Shown here piece by piece: positions 8,131 through 16,014 of a DNA stretch of 58,112 bases. The stretch is from Streptomyces sp. LUP47B (GTDB lineage Bacteria > Actinomycetota > Actinomycetes > Streptomycetales > Streptomycetaceae), in the NCBI RefSeq assembly GCF_001746295.1, contig NZ_MJAH01000034.1, positions 1 through 58,112 on the forward strand. The letters run 5' to 3'. Position numbers and translations under genes: made by a program. The notes beneath the pieces were generated by a model, which was not told where the DNA came from, did not search any database, and saw only the letters and a list, made by a program, of their open reading frames with translations. How positions within the stretch are numbered: position 1 is the first letter of the stretch; each line of letters opens with the position of its first letter.

Positions 8131-8325
8131 TCATGCGGCGGTTGTGGCCAGGCCGTGGAAGGCCTGGGTGGTGCGGGGGTGGGCGAGTTCGTCGAGCAGG
8201 TGGCGCCAGTCGGGGTCGGCCGCGGCGGGGTGGGCCAGGTCCCAGGCGGTGAGGAGCGGGGCCAGTTCGCCCTCCGGTGAGATCTCGATCGACGGGGAGG
8301 GCAGGGAGGACAGCAGCGGGCTCAT
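8131..8325 (-). CDS. Small hypothetical protein (64 aa)
   Basis: The ATG at 8325 is preceded by GGAAGGAA at good spacing. The product is Ser/Pro/Leu-rich at the N-terminus (MSPLLSSLPSPSIEISPEGE) and helical with several His, Trp and Asp residues afterwards. No known domain is recognised. No modifying enzyme genes are adjacent, so a peptide natural product precursor is not supported. The clear ribosome-binding site and a terminator directly downstream argue that it is a real monocistronic gene. Confidence 0.6.
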   Translation of the reverse strand: MSPLLSSLPSPSIEISPEGELAPLLTAWDLAHPAAADPDWRHLLDELAHPRTTQAFHGLATTAA

Positions 8326-8546
8326 GGGAGTTCCTTCCGGAGGGCGACGCTCGGGTGAGGGCGGTGAACTCGGTCGCGGGGCCCGGGAATCCGGGTTCCG
8401 GGATCCGCTGGCTTCTACGATGCCGCCGAAACCGGGACCGCAACATGGAGCCCACCGCCCAGTCCGGGGTGGGGGCAGCTGTACCTCCAGGGTGTCGGCA
8501 GCCTCCGACGCGGGGTTGTCGTACCCCTCTGCGATCGTGACCTGTC

Positions 8547-9104
8547 ATGCGTGAACTGGTGGAGCGGGTCGACGAGGAGGATCGGGTCATCGGGGTGGTG
8601 GACCGGGCGGAGGCCATCGAGAAGGGGTGGCTGCACCGGGTCGCGACCACGGTCTGCCGTGATCCGGACGGGCGGATTCTGGTGCATCGGCGGCCGGACG
8701 GCGTTTCCCGGTTTCCGGGGCGATACAACTGGCTGGTCGGCGGGGCGGTGGAGGTCGGGGAGCCGTACGAGGAGGCGGCGGCCCGTGAACTCGCCGAGGA
8801 GCTCGGGGTGTTCGGGACGCCTCGCTTCCTGTTCAAGTTCCTGTGCCGCGGCGAGATCAGCCCCTACTGGCTCGGGGTGCACGAAGTCGTCGTGACCGGG
8901 GCGCTCGTGCCCGATCCGGCGGAGATCGCGTGGCACGGCTGGTTCGGCGAGGGGGAGTTGCTGGAGGCGGCCGGGCGGGGGACGTTCGTGTCCGACGGAG
9001 TGGAGGCCCTACGGCGTCACCTGGCGGCCTGCTCGCCCGGAGCGTCGGCAGCGCCTCCCACCGACGGGGCTCCCCAGAGCCTGCGGTCCGGATCGTCGTC
9101 GTAG
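8547..9104 (+). CDS. Nudix hydrolase
   Basis: A 185-residue protein with a perfect Nudix box: GAVEVGEPYEEAAARELAEE followed by LGV (pattern Gx5Ex7REUxEExGU), at about residues 67-89. The N-terminal part (MRELVERVDEEDRVIGVVDR) resembles the YfcD/IDI-like subgroup, which handles prenyl or other diphosphates. No Cys/Glu pair diagnostic of isopentenyl-diphosphate isomerase is evident, so hydrolysis of a nucleoside-diphosphate-linked or similar substrate is the safer call. The last 25 residues are Ser/Ala-rich and probably disordered. It is monocistronic, with the next gene convergent. Confidence 0.92.
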   Translation: MRELVERVDEEDRVIGVVDRAEAIEKGWLHRVATTVCRDPDGRILVHRRPDGVSRFPGRYNWLVGGAVEVGEPYEEAAARELAEELGVFGTPRFLFKFLCRGEISPYWLGVHEVVVTGALVPDPAEIAWHGWFGEGELLEAAGRGTFVSDGVEALRRHLAACSPGASAAPPTDGAPQSLRSGSSS

Positions 9105-9201
9105 GGGATCTGGGGCAGGGCGCCCAGGCGGCGGCCCCGCATTGTCGAGCCAGTACCCGCGAGGCACAGCTCCCGTCGGGGGCGACCGTGGTGACCGTAC
9201 G

Positions 9202-9741
9202 TCAGCAGGTGGCGCCGACGGCGGCCTGGGTGAGCACCGGGCGGGGCAGGGGGAGCACGGGGCGCCGGGGCGGGAGCGGGCTCTTGCGGCTACTCGCGAA
9301 GACGAACAGGCGCAGGACCAGGAAGCGGCCGATGCCGGCCAGACCGGAAGCGGTGAGGTAGACGGCCTGTTCCGTGAGCATGCCGGGCGCGGACTGGATG
9401 ACGTGGAGGAGGAACATCGCGGCGCAGGTGACGGCGTACGCGGCCGCCGCGGAGCCGGAGGACTGGAGGTGCCGGCGCCAGCCGGGGCGCCGCCCGGTGC
9501 CGAAGGTGAACAGGGCGTGCAGCTCGGTGCACAGGAGCGTCGAGGCCACGGTGATCACCGCGTTCGCGAGCGCCCACGGCATCGTCATCGCCACCAGCGG
9601 TACGGCGAAGCTGGAGAGGACGCCGATCCCGCCGCCGCAGACGACGAAGCGGACGAAGGAGGCGAGGGGGCCGGGGGTGACCGGGAAGGACAGGGAGGGC
9701 GAGGACGCGGACTGGGTCCTGTCGACCGTCTGCGGCTCCAT
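9202..9741 (-). CDS. GtrA-family membrane protein
   Basis: A 179-residue protein with four hydrophobic helices and the family-typical opening SFVRFVVCGGGIGVLSSF. The second half carries the FLVLRLFVF pattern that ends GtrA domains. GtrA proteins are thought to help move polyprenyl-linked sugars across the membrane or anchor glycosyltransferases. No glycosyltransferase gene is adjacent. The family also occurs as the C-terminal half of the GT2 protein at 14.5-16.0 kb. A short Pro-rich tail follows the last helix. The start ATG at 9741 follows GGAGGAAAC. Confidence 0.88.
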   Translation of the reverse strand: MEPQTVDRTQSASSPSLSFPVTPGPLASFVRFVVCGGGIGVLSSFAVPLVAMTMPWALANAVITVASTLLCTELHALFTFGTGRRPGWRRHLQSSGSAAAAYAVTCAAMFLLHVIQSAPGMLTEQAVYLTASGLAGIGRFLVLRLFVFASSRKSPLPPRRPVLPLPRPVLTQAAVGATC

Positions 9742-9755
9742 GGTGTTTCCTCCGG

Positions 9756-10120
9756 CTAGGCGCGGGCTTCTCGATCCGCCTGATCCGGGGTGGATCGGCT
9801 GAGATCAACGATGCCGTCGCGGGCTCGCCGGAACGATGGAGTGCCCTCCCGAATCGGGGGTGGGGCTAGCTCCACCCCCGGGGTGGGGCGGCCCTGCTGC
9901 TCGCCGTCCGCGTCCGTCGCCCGCAGCTCCTCGATATGGGCGAGCGCGAGGTTCGTCGAACGGCTGAACCAGTCGTGGAGTACGGCGATCTCGTCGGCGG
10001 AGCAGCCCGCGAAGACGGCGTCGAGGCGGTCGTAGTACGGCTGGTGGAGGGCGCCGGTGTGGCGATGGCCGGTGGTCTCGCGATCACTGCGGTGGGCTTC
10101 CTCGTCACCTGGGTCCAGCA
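9756..10120 (-). pseudogene. Eroded MarR-family regulator (C-terminal part, frameshifted)
   Basis: The minus frame ending at 9756 contains YYDRLDAVFAGCSADEIAVL followed by HDWFSRSTNLALAHIEELRA, the dimerisation helices expected at a MarR C-terminus. Directly upstream the wing-like VTRKP appears in a different frame (10094-10108), while HRSDRET lies in the first frame. This suggests an indel at about 10085-10095 inside the wing. The N-terminal helices and the DNA-recognition helix are not recognisable in any frame. It is followed upstream by GC-rich repeats. I read it as a decayed regulator of the adjacent GtrA gene or of a lost neighbour. Confidence 0.6.
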
Positions 10121-10354
10121 CCGTGCCGGCTGGGGCAAGCCGCCGGGGCGTCGGCGGCCGCGCGAACAGTGGGGGATGCGGGTGCGGGACACGAGCGCGC
10201 GGCAAGGGTACGCCCGGTGGTCGAGTGCAGGATGACGGGGCGGGAGGCTCGCGGATCCCAGTGGTCGCGCCCAGGGCCGGGGCGATGGATGACGGAACCC
10301 GTCTCCGCGGAGCCGGTGGGCTGACCTCCTCCGAAGCCCTGGCGTCGCGGCGCC

Positions 10355-10560
10355 CGCGGACCGGTCTCTTGCCCCGGCGGGCAGGGCCCCGGGCCCCTGC
10401 GGACCGCATTCCGGCTCCCGCAGGCCGGTCTCCCGCTCCCGCGGACCGCTTTCCGGCTCCCGTCGACTGGTCGCCGCCTCCCTCGACCGGTCCCCACTCC
10501 TACGGATCGGTCCCCGGCTCCCTCGACCGGTCCCCACTCCTACGGACCGGTCCCCGGCTC
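10355..10560. repeat. Degenerate GC-rich tandem repeats ending in a 40-bp duplication
   Basis: The stretch is built of variants of GGACCG...TCCGGCTCCCG. The last part contains a 40-bp unit twice in tandem (10483-10522 and 10523-10560) with one substitution. All frames translate to Pro/Arg/Gly-rich nonsense, so this is probably non-coding. It lies between the MarR relic and the DUF2797 gene. Confidence 0.75.
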
Positions 10561-10606
10561 TTCGTGTGATCGCCGTTGTCAGTGGTGCCCCCTACCCTCG
10601 TGAGGG

Positions 10607-11482
10607 ATGGCACAGGCATGGAAGTGCTCGGGGCTGCGGTGGTCGGCCGGTGGGCCCGTGTTGGGGTGGGTCGGCGGTCGGCGCAGCGCGCTGAGCTGGG
10701 GGAAGCGGGTGGCCTTCGGGGTCGTGGAGGGGGGTGTGCGGACATGCGTGGGAGCGCGGGGGCATGCGTGTCCGGCGCGGGCCGCGGTGTCGGGGCGGAG
10801 CACCGGGGCGCGGTGCGAGGAGTGTGCGCGGCTGGACCGGGCCCACTCCGTGGCCGCCGACACCCTCGCGGACGACCCCCGCCCGTACCGGGTGTACCTG
10901 GCGTGGTTCGGGCCCGGCATGGTCAAGGTCGGCATCACGGCGCACGAGCGGGGGAGCGCGCGCCTGTGGGAACAGGCCGCCGTCTGCTTCAGCTGGCTCG
11001 GCACCGGTCCGCTCATGGCCGCCCGGCGCACCGAGGAACTGCTGCGGGCGGCGCTCTCGGTGCCGGACCGCATTCCGTACGGCGACAAGCGGGCCGTCCG
11101 GTCCGTCCTGCCGGCGTCGGCCGCCGAGCGGGCCGCCGAGATCGCCGAACTGCACGCGCGGGCGGTAAGCCTGGGCGGCTGGCCCGAGTCCCTGGAGCGC
11201 GCGCCCTGCGAACCGGTCGACCACGTCGAGATTTTCGGCCTCGCCGACCTGCCCACGGCCGTCGGTGAGGTGAGCGAGCTCGTCGCGGGCGGGTCGGTGG
11301 GCGGCCGGCTCGTCGCGGCCGCCGGTCCGGACCTGCACCTGGAGACGGCGGGCGGGGGAGTCGTCGTACTGGACACACGGCTGATGACGGGGTGGGATCT
11401 CGTTCCGGCCGACGGGGCGGAAATCACCGTGCCGATGAGAGAGTTCAAGGAGGTACCGGGGGTTCAGGACGGGCTGTTCTGA
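10607..11482 (+). CDS. DUF2797-family protein
   Basis: A 291-residue protein opening MAQAWKCSGLRW after GTGAGGG. A Cys/His cluster in the first 75 residues (CVGARGHACPAR and later CEECARLDRAHS) looks like a structural zinc site. A GIY-YIG-like region follows, PYRVYLAWFGPGMVKVGITA then ERGSARLWEQ, which is the hallmark region of DUF2797 proteins. Family function is unknown, although the GIY-YIG-like strand pair suggests nucleic-acid contact. Length is typical for actinobacterial members. An 18-bp gap separates it from the next gene, so the two are probably cotranscribed. Confidence 0.85.
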   Translation: MAQAWKCSGLRWSAGGPVLGWVGGRRSALSWGKRVAFGVVEGGVRTCVGARGHACPARAAVSGRSTGARCEECARLDRAHSVAADTLADDPRPYRVYLAWFGPGMVKVGITAHERGSARLWEQAAVCFSWLGTGPLMAARRTEELLRAALSVPDRIPYGDKRAVRSVLPASAAERAAEIAELHARAVSLGGWPESLERAPCEPVDHVEIFGLADLPTAVGEVSELVAGGSVGGRLVAAAGPDLHLETAGGGVVVLDTRLMTGWDLVPADGAEITVPMREFKEVPGVQDGLF

Positions 11483-11500
11483 TGAGGGGGAGGGCCGGGG

Positions 11501-11986
11501 ATGGACGTCACCGTGCAGTGGATACGGACGTCGTGGACGAAGCGGTCCCGTGGCGGCGAGGCCGCGACCAGGAGAAACGCGGCTCCCGTCGGCTTCGTGT
11601 TGCCGCCGTCCGCGGTGGGGCGCGACGGGGATCCGTTCGTCCACGCGGTCCGGATGGACGAGGGGGACGACTTCGTGCCGCACGACCACCAGGGCGACAA
11701 CCTCAGAGGAGTCGACGTCCAACTCCGTGAGGCGGACGGGCGGTTGCGGGTCCTTCCCAGGGTGAGACCGATGTTCGGGGTGCCGCCCCGGCCGCGGCGG
11801 CGTCCGGGCGTGCGGCTCGAGTCCGGGCAGTGGGTGCGGTGGCGGCTCAACTACCGCTTCAGCAGTGGGCTGCGGGACTGGTCGTACTGGCTGGACACCT
11901 TCAACATCGCCTACGGCCCGGTCGGCGCCGAGGTGTTCCTCGGGGCGCCTACGGTCCATGTGGACGAGCAGGGGCCGGTCCGGTAG
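11501..11986 (+). CDS. Hypothetical protein (161 aa), cotranscribed with the DUF2797 gene
   Basis: A 161-residue soluble protein starting MDVTVQWIRTSWTKRSRGG after a GGGGGA-like site. It is rich in Arg and aromatic residues (WVRWRLNYRFSSGLRDWSYW in the second half) with a beta-rich appearance. No signal peptide, membrane helix or catalytic motif is seen, and I do not recognise the family. Close spacing to the DUF2797 gene suggests one transcript. G/C third-position bias is strong, so coding is likely. Confidence 0.7.
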   Translation: MDVTVQWIRTSWTKRSRGGEAATRRNAAPVGFVLPPSAVGRDGDPFVHAVRMDEGDDFVPHDHQGDNLRGVDVQLREADGRLRVLPRVRPMFGVPPRPRRRPGVRLESGQWVRWRLNYRFSSGLRDWSYWLDTFNIAYGPVGAEVFLGAPTVHVDEQGPVR

Positions 11987-12084
11987 CGGACGGAGTTCGA
12001 GCGGTCGGAGTCTCGAGCCGTCGGATTGGCGGGCGGGTGCCTCGTCCGTCCCGTCGAACAGTCGAGCATGGGATTCCCCAGGGG

Positions 12085-12151
12085 TTCCCTGAGAGCCGCC
12101 TGTGCGTTTCTCAGGGAAATCACAGATATCCGAAAGGGTGCTCTCAGGGGG
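12085..12151 (+). promoter_or_regulatory. Inverted and repeated CTCAGGG half-sites upstream of the two-component operon
   Basis: TTCCCTGAGA (12085-12094) and TCTCAGGGAA (12109-12118) form a perfect 10-bp inverted repeat with a 14-bp spacer. A third half-site, CTCTCAGGGG (12141-12150), lies just before the regulator start. OmpR-type regulators bind repeated half-sites, so autoregulation is a reasonable inference. The repeat could also form a weak hairpin. Confidence 0.5.
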
Positions 12152-12158
12152 CCCCGAC

Positions 12159-12911
12159 ATGGTGGGCGCCATGACCACGACCTCGCCCCAGGGGCGCACC
12201 GAACTGCTGAGGCCGGACGGGAGCCCCGTCCGAGTGCTTGTGGTGGACGACGAGCTGTCGATCACCGAACTGCTGTCCATGGCCCTTCGCTATGAGGGAT
12301 GGCAGATCCGGAGTGCGGGAGACGGCCAGGGGGCCGTTCAGACCGCGCGGGAGTTCCGGCCCGACGCCGTCGTTCTCGACATGATGCTTCCCGACATGGA
12401 CGGACTGGCCGTCCTCGGGCGGCTTCGGCGTGACCTGCCGGACGTGCCGGTGCTGTTCCTGACCGCGAAGGACGCCGTCGAGGACCGCATCGCCGGGCTC
12501 ACTGCCGGTGGCGACGACTACGTCACCAAGCCGTTCAGCCTCGAAGAGGTCGTGGCCCGGCTGCGCGGGCTGATCCGCCGGTCGGGTGCCGCCGACCGCC
12601 GCAGCGACTCCGTGCTGGTCGTCGGTGACCTCACCCTCGACGAGGACAGCCACGAGGTCTCGCGCGCCGGAGAGAACATCCACCTCACCGCGACCGAGTT
12701 CGAACTGCTGCGCTTCCTCATGCGCAACCCCCGGCGGGTGCTCAGCAAGGCGCAGATCCTCGACCGCGTGTGGTCGTACGACTTCGGCGGCCAGGCCAAC
12801 GTCGTCGAGCTCTACATCTCCTACCTGCGCCGGAAGATAGACGCGGGACGGGAGCCGATGATCCACACCCGGCGCGGAGCCGGCTATCTGATCAAGCCCG
12901 CCGCCTCATGA
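12159..12911 (+). CDS. OmpR/PhoB-type response regulator
   Basis: A receiver domain (about residues 25-140) has the acidic pocket in VLVVDDE, the phospho-acceptor Asp in VVLDMMLPD and the switch Lys in DDYVTKPF. A winged-helix DNA-binding domain (about 155-245) has TATEFELLRFLMRNPRRVLS and the final RGAGYLI wing. ATG 12159 is preceded by CAGGGGG at good spacing; ATG 12171 is four codons further in. Its stop overlaps the kinase start (ATGA at 12908-12911), so the pair is translationally coupled. It should control the two glycosyltransferase genes behind it, and probably itself through the CTCAGGG half-sites. Confidence 0.95.
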   Translation: MVGAMTTTSPQGRTELLRPDGSPVRVLVVDDELSITELLSMALRYEGWQIRSAGDGQGAVQTAREFRPDAVVLDMMLPDMDGLAVLGRLRRDLPDVPVLFLTAKDAVEDRIAGLTAGGDDYVTKPFSLEEVVARLRGLIRRSGAADRRSDSVLVVGDLTLDEDSHEVSRAGENIHLTATEFELLRFLMRNPRRVLSKAQILDRVWSYDFGGQANVVELYISYLRRKIDAGREPMIHTRRGAGYLIKPAAS

Positions 12912-14512
12912 GCGGACGACGACGGCCGCGGGCGCAGAAGCGAGCAGGGCGAGCAGGCAAGCCGCGCACGCTGCGGACGCGGCTCGTCGTCGCGTCGGTC
13001 GTACTGATCGCCGTGATCTGCTCGGTGATCGGCACCGTGACGACACTGGCATTGCGGACCCATCTGTACGACCAGTTGGGCGACCAAGTCTTCGACGCGG
13101 GGAAGCGTCTCGCGGGCCCTCCGTTCGGCAGGGACAACGACCCGAACTCCGCGGCACTGGACCAGCTCGACAAGTTCGTCTCCTACGGACCGACGCAGGA
13201 GGACACCGTCGTCGCGAAGGTCGGCGCCGACGGCACGATCTCCAAGGCGGTCATCGCCAAGCAGGTGTCCGACGAGACCCGCCAGCAGATGAACCCCACA
13301 CCGCTGACCAAGGACCAGAGTGCCGCGCTCGCCGACGTGTCCACGACGGGCAAGCACGCCGTGACCATCCCCGGCCTCGGCGACTACCTCGTGATGTACG
13401 TGCGGGGCAATGACGGCGCCGACTACTACGTCGCCCTGCCCACCGCCACGGTCGACAGCACCGTCAACACCCTGATCCTCGTGGAGATCAGCGTCACCGC
13501 CGCCGGTCTGGGCGCGGCCGTCATCGCCGGTTACGTCCTGGTCGGGCTCGCCACCCGCCCCCTTCGCAGGGTCGCCAACACCGCCACCCGGGTCTCCGAA
13601 CTGCCTCTCCACACCGGCGAGGTGAACCTCAGCGAGCGGGTCCCCGAGGCGGAGTGCGATCCGCACACCGAGGTCGGCCAGGTCGGCTCCGCGCTCAACC
13701 GCATGCTGGACCACGTCCATGGCGCCCTGCACGCACGCCAGCAGAGCGAGATGCGGGTGCGCCAGTTCGTGGCCGACGCCAGCCACGAGCTGCGGACCCC
13801 GCTCGCGTCCATCCGCGGGTACGCCGAGCTCACCCGACGCGGCAGGGAAGAGGTCGGCCCCGACACCCGGCACGCCCTGGGCCGTATCGAGTCCGAGGCG
13901 GGCCGGATGACGCTGCTGGTGGAGGATCTGCTGCTGCTCGCGCGCCTGGACGCCGGGCGGCCGCTGCAGTTCGAGCAGACCGACCTCATCCCGCTCGTCG
14001 TGGACACCATCAGCGACGCCCGCGCGGCCGGCATGGACCACAACTGGCGCCTGGACCTGCCCGACGAACCCGCTCTCGTCTCCGGTGACGCGGCCCGCCT
14101 CCAGCAGGTGCTCATCAACCTGCTCGGCAACGCCCGCAAACACACCCCCGAGGGCACGACGGTCACCGCGCGGATCCAGCGGCGTGGTCCCTGGATGTGC
14201 GTGGACGTCGAGGACAACGGCCAGGGCATCCCCTCCGATCTGCTCCCGCACGTCTTCGAACGGTTCGCGCGCGGTGACTCCTCGCGCTCGCGTGCCTCCG
14301 GCTCGACGGGGCTTGGCCTCGCCATCGTGGAGGCCGTCGCGACCGCGCACGGCGGCGCCGTGACCGTCGACAGCGTTCCCGGGCGCACCGTGTTCACCAT
14401 GCACCTGCCCGCCATCGGTCCCGTGGCCCCGCGTCCGGCGCCCGAAACGAACTGGCAATCGCACTCACAGGCACAGCACAGCGCCGCCATATGGGTGCAA
14501 CAGGGGGCTTGA
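12908..14512 (+). CDS. Membrane sensor histidine kinase
   Basis: A basic N-terminus is followed by a membrane helix (about residues 26-48), an extracytoplasmic sensor segment of about 145 residues, a second helix (about 192-216) and a HAMP linker. The H box is FVADASHELRTPL, with the phosphorylated His. The ATPase domain shows N box LINLLGNARKHTPEG, G1 DNGQGIPSD, F box VFERFARGD and G2 GSTGLGLAI. All catalytic boxes are intact, in contrast to the PAS protein at the window start. It signals to the preceding regulator. A short tail rich in Gln and Ser follows the kinase domain. The stimulus cannot be predicted from sequence. Confidence 0.95.
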   Translation: MSGRRRPRAQKRAGRAGKPRTLRTRLVVASVVLIAVICSVIGTVTTLALRTHLYDQLGDQVFDAGKRLAGPPFGRDNDPNSAALDQLDKFVSYGPTQEDTVVAKVGADGTISKAVIAKQVSDETRQQMNPTPLTKDQSAALADVSTTGKHAVTIPGLGDYLVMYVRGNDGADYYVALPTATVDSTVNTLILVEISVTAAGLGAAVIAGYVLVGLATRPLRRVANTATRVSELPLHTGEVNLSERVPEAECDPHTEVGQVGSALNRMLDHVHGALHARQQSEMRVRQFVADASHELRTPLASIRGYAELTRRGREEVGPDTRHALGRIESEAGRMTLLVEDLLLLARLDAGRPLQFEQTDLIPLVVDTISDARAAGMDHNWRLDLPDEPALVSGDAARLQQVLINLLGNARKHTPEGTTVTARIQRRGPWMCVDVEDNGQGIPSDLLPHVFERFARGDSSRSRASGSTGLGLAIVEAVATAHGGAVTVDSVPGRTVFTMHLPAIGPVAPRPAPETNWQSHSQAQHSAAIWVQQGA

Positions 14513-14526
14513 CCAGAGTCGTTCAC

Positions 14527-16014
14527 ATGCGAACCGACTCTTCTCCCGGCACCCTGCCGGCGCGGGAGCACCTCCCGGCCGGCGACGCCGGTACGCCTGT
14601 CCTGGACGTAGTGATCCCCGTCTACAACGAGGAGAAGGACCTCCAGCCGTGTGTGCTGAGACTGCACGACCATCTCAAGCGCACGTTCCCGTACGCGTTC
14701 CGCATCACCATCGCGGACAACGCGTCGACGGACGCCACTCCCCTGGTGTCGCAGCGGCTGGAGGCGGAGATCCCGGAGGTCAAGGCCTTCCGGCTGGAGC
14801 AGAAGGGGCGCGGCCGGGCCCTACGGACCGTCTGGTCCGCCTCGGACGCCCCGATCCTCGCCTACATGGACGTGGACCTGTCCACCGACCTCAACGCCCT
14901 GCTGCCGCTGGTGGCCCCGCTGATCTCGGGCCACTCCGACCTGGCGATCGGCTCCCGGCTCGCCCGCAGCTCCCGGGTCGTACGCGGCCCCAAGCGCGAG
15001 TTCATCAGCCGCGCCTACAACCTCATCCTGCGCGGCTCGCTCCAGGCCCGTTTCTCCGACGCGCAGTGCGGCTTCAAGGCGATCCGGCGTGACGTGGCGC
15101 AGGTCCTGCTGCCGCTCGTCGAGGACACCGGCTGGTTCTTCGACACCGAGATGCTGGTCATCGCCGAGCGCGCGGGCCTTCGTATCCACGAAGTGCCCGT
15201 CGACTGGGTCGACGACCCCGACTCCACCGTCCACATCGTGAAGACGGCGACCGAGGACCTCAAGGGAGTCTGGCGGGTGGGCAAGGCCCTGGCGAGCGGA
15301 TCGCTGCCGCTGGACCGGATCACCCGGCCGTTCGGCGACGACCCGCGCGACCGCGAGATCCAGGACGTGCCCAAGGGGCTGGCCCGCCAGCTCGTCGGGT
15401 TCTGCGTCGTCGGCGGTCTGTCGACCCTCTTCTACCTCGTGCTCTACAGCGCCTTCCGGCAGTTCGGTGGCTCCCAGATCGCCAACGCGCTGGCCCTGCT
15501 GGTCTCCGCGGTCGCCAACACCGCCGCCAACCGGCGTCTGACCTTCGGGGTGCGCGGGCGGGGCGGCGCCGTCCGGCACCAGGCGCAGGGCCTGGTCGTC
15601 TTCGGTATCGGCCTCGCGCTGACCAGCGGCTCGCTCGCCGCGCTCAACGCGGCCAGCAGCGACCCCGCGCACTCCACCGAACTGGCGGTGCTGATCGCCG
15701 CCAACCTCGCGGCGACCGTGCTGCGCTTCCTGCTCTTCAGGGCCTGGGTCTTCCCCGACCGCGACGACGACCAGCCCCGCACCACGGTGGTGGCCGGCCA
15801 CCACCCGTCCTCGCCGACCTACTCCACCCAGCAGCCCTACGCGCCGCTGCCCCAGCGCCCCACCCCGCACCACCAGTACGCGACGGCGCCGCAGCCGTCG
15901 TACGAGACAACCGAGTTCCGCGCCGGTGAAGCCGCGGAGCAGCGCTCCTGGAGGGACGCCACCGTGCAGTTGCAGCCGGTGCGCCCGACCGACACCGACC
16001 CGAGGAACTCCTGA
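14527..16014 (+). CDS. GT2 glycosyltransferase fused to a GtrA membrane domain
   Basis: The N-terminal GT2 domain starts VLDVVIPVYNEEKDL and carries AYMDVDLSTDLNALL, the DxD metal/sugar site. Dolichyl-phosphate-glucose or -mannose synthase-like blocks follow (DAQCGFKAIRRD, DTGWFFDTEM). From about residue 285 a GtrA domain with four membrane helices begins (QLVGFCVVGGLSTLFYLVLY). It probably makes a polyprenyl-phosphate sugar and helps flip it for the next enzyme. ATG 14527 is the likeliest start; TTG 14509 overlaps the kinase stop (TTGA) but its AGGGGG is too close. A Pro/Tyr/Gln-rich tail ends the protein. Its stop overlaps the next start (TGATG). Confidence 0.92.
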   Translation: MRTDSSPGTLPAREHLPAGDAGTPVLDVVIPVYNEEKDLQPCVLRLHDHLKRTFPYAFRITIADNASTDATPLVSQRLEAEIPEVKAFRLEQKGRGRALRTVWSASDAPILAYMDVDLSTDLNALLPLVAPLISGHSDLAIGSRLARSSRVVRGPKREFISRAYNLILRGSLQARFSDAQCGFKAIRRDVAQVLLPLVEDTGWFFDTEMLVIAERAGLRIHEVPVDWVDDPDSTVHIVKTATEDLKGVWRVGKALASGSLPLDRITRPFGDDPRDREIQDVPKGLARQLVGFCVVGGLSTLFYLVLYSAFRQFGGSQIANALALLVSAVANTAANRRLTFGVRGRGGAVRHQAQGLVVFGIGLALTSGSLAALNAASSDPAHSTELAVLIAANLAATVLRFLLFRAWVFPDRDDDQPRTTVVAGHHPSSPTYSTQQPYAPLPQRPTPHHQYATAPQPSYETTEFRAGEAAEQRSWRDATVQLQPVRPTDTDPRNS

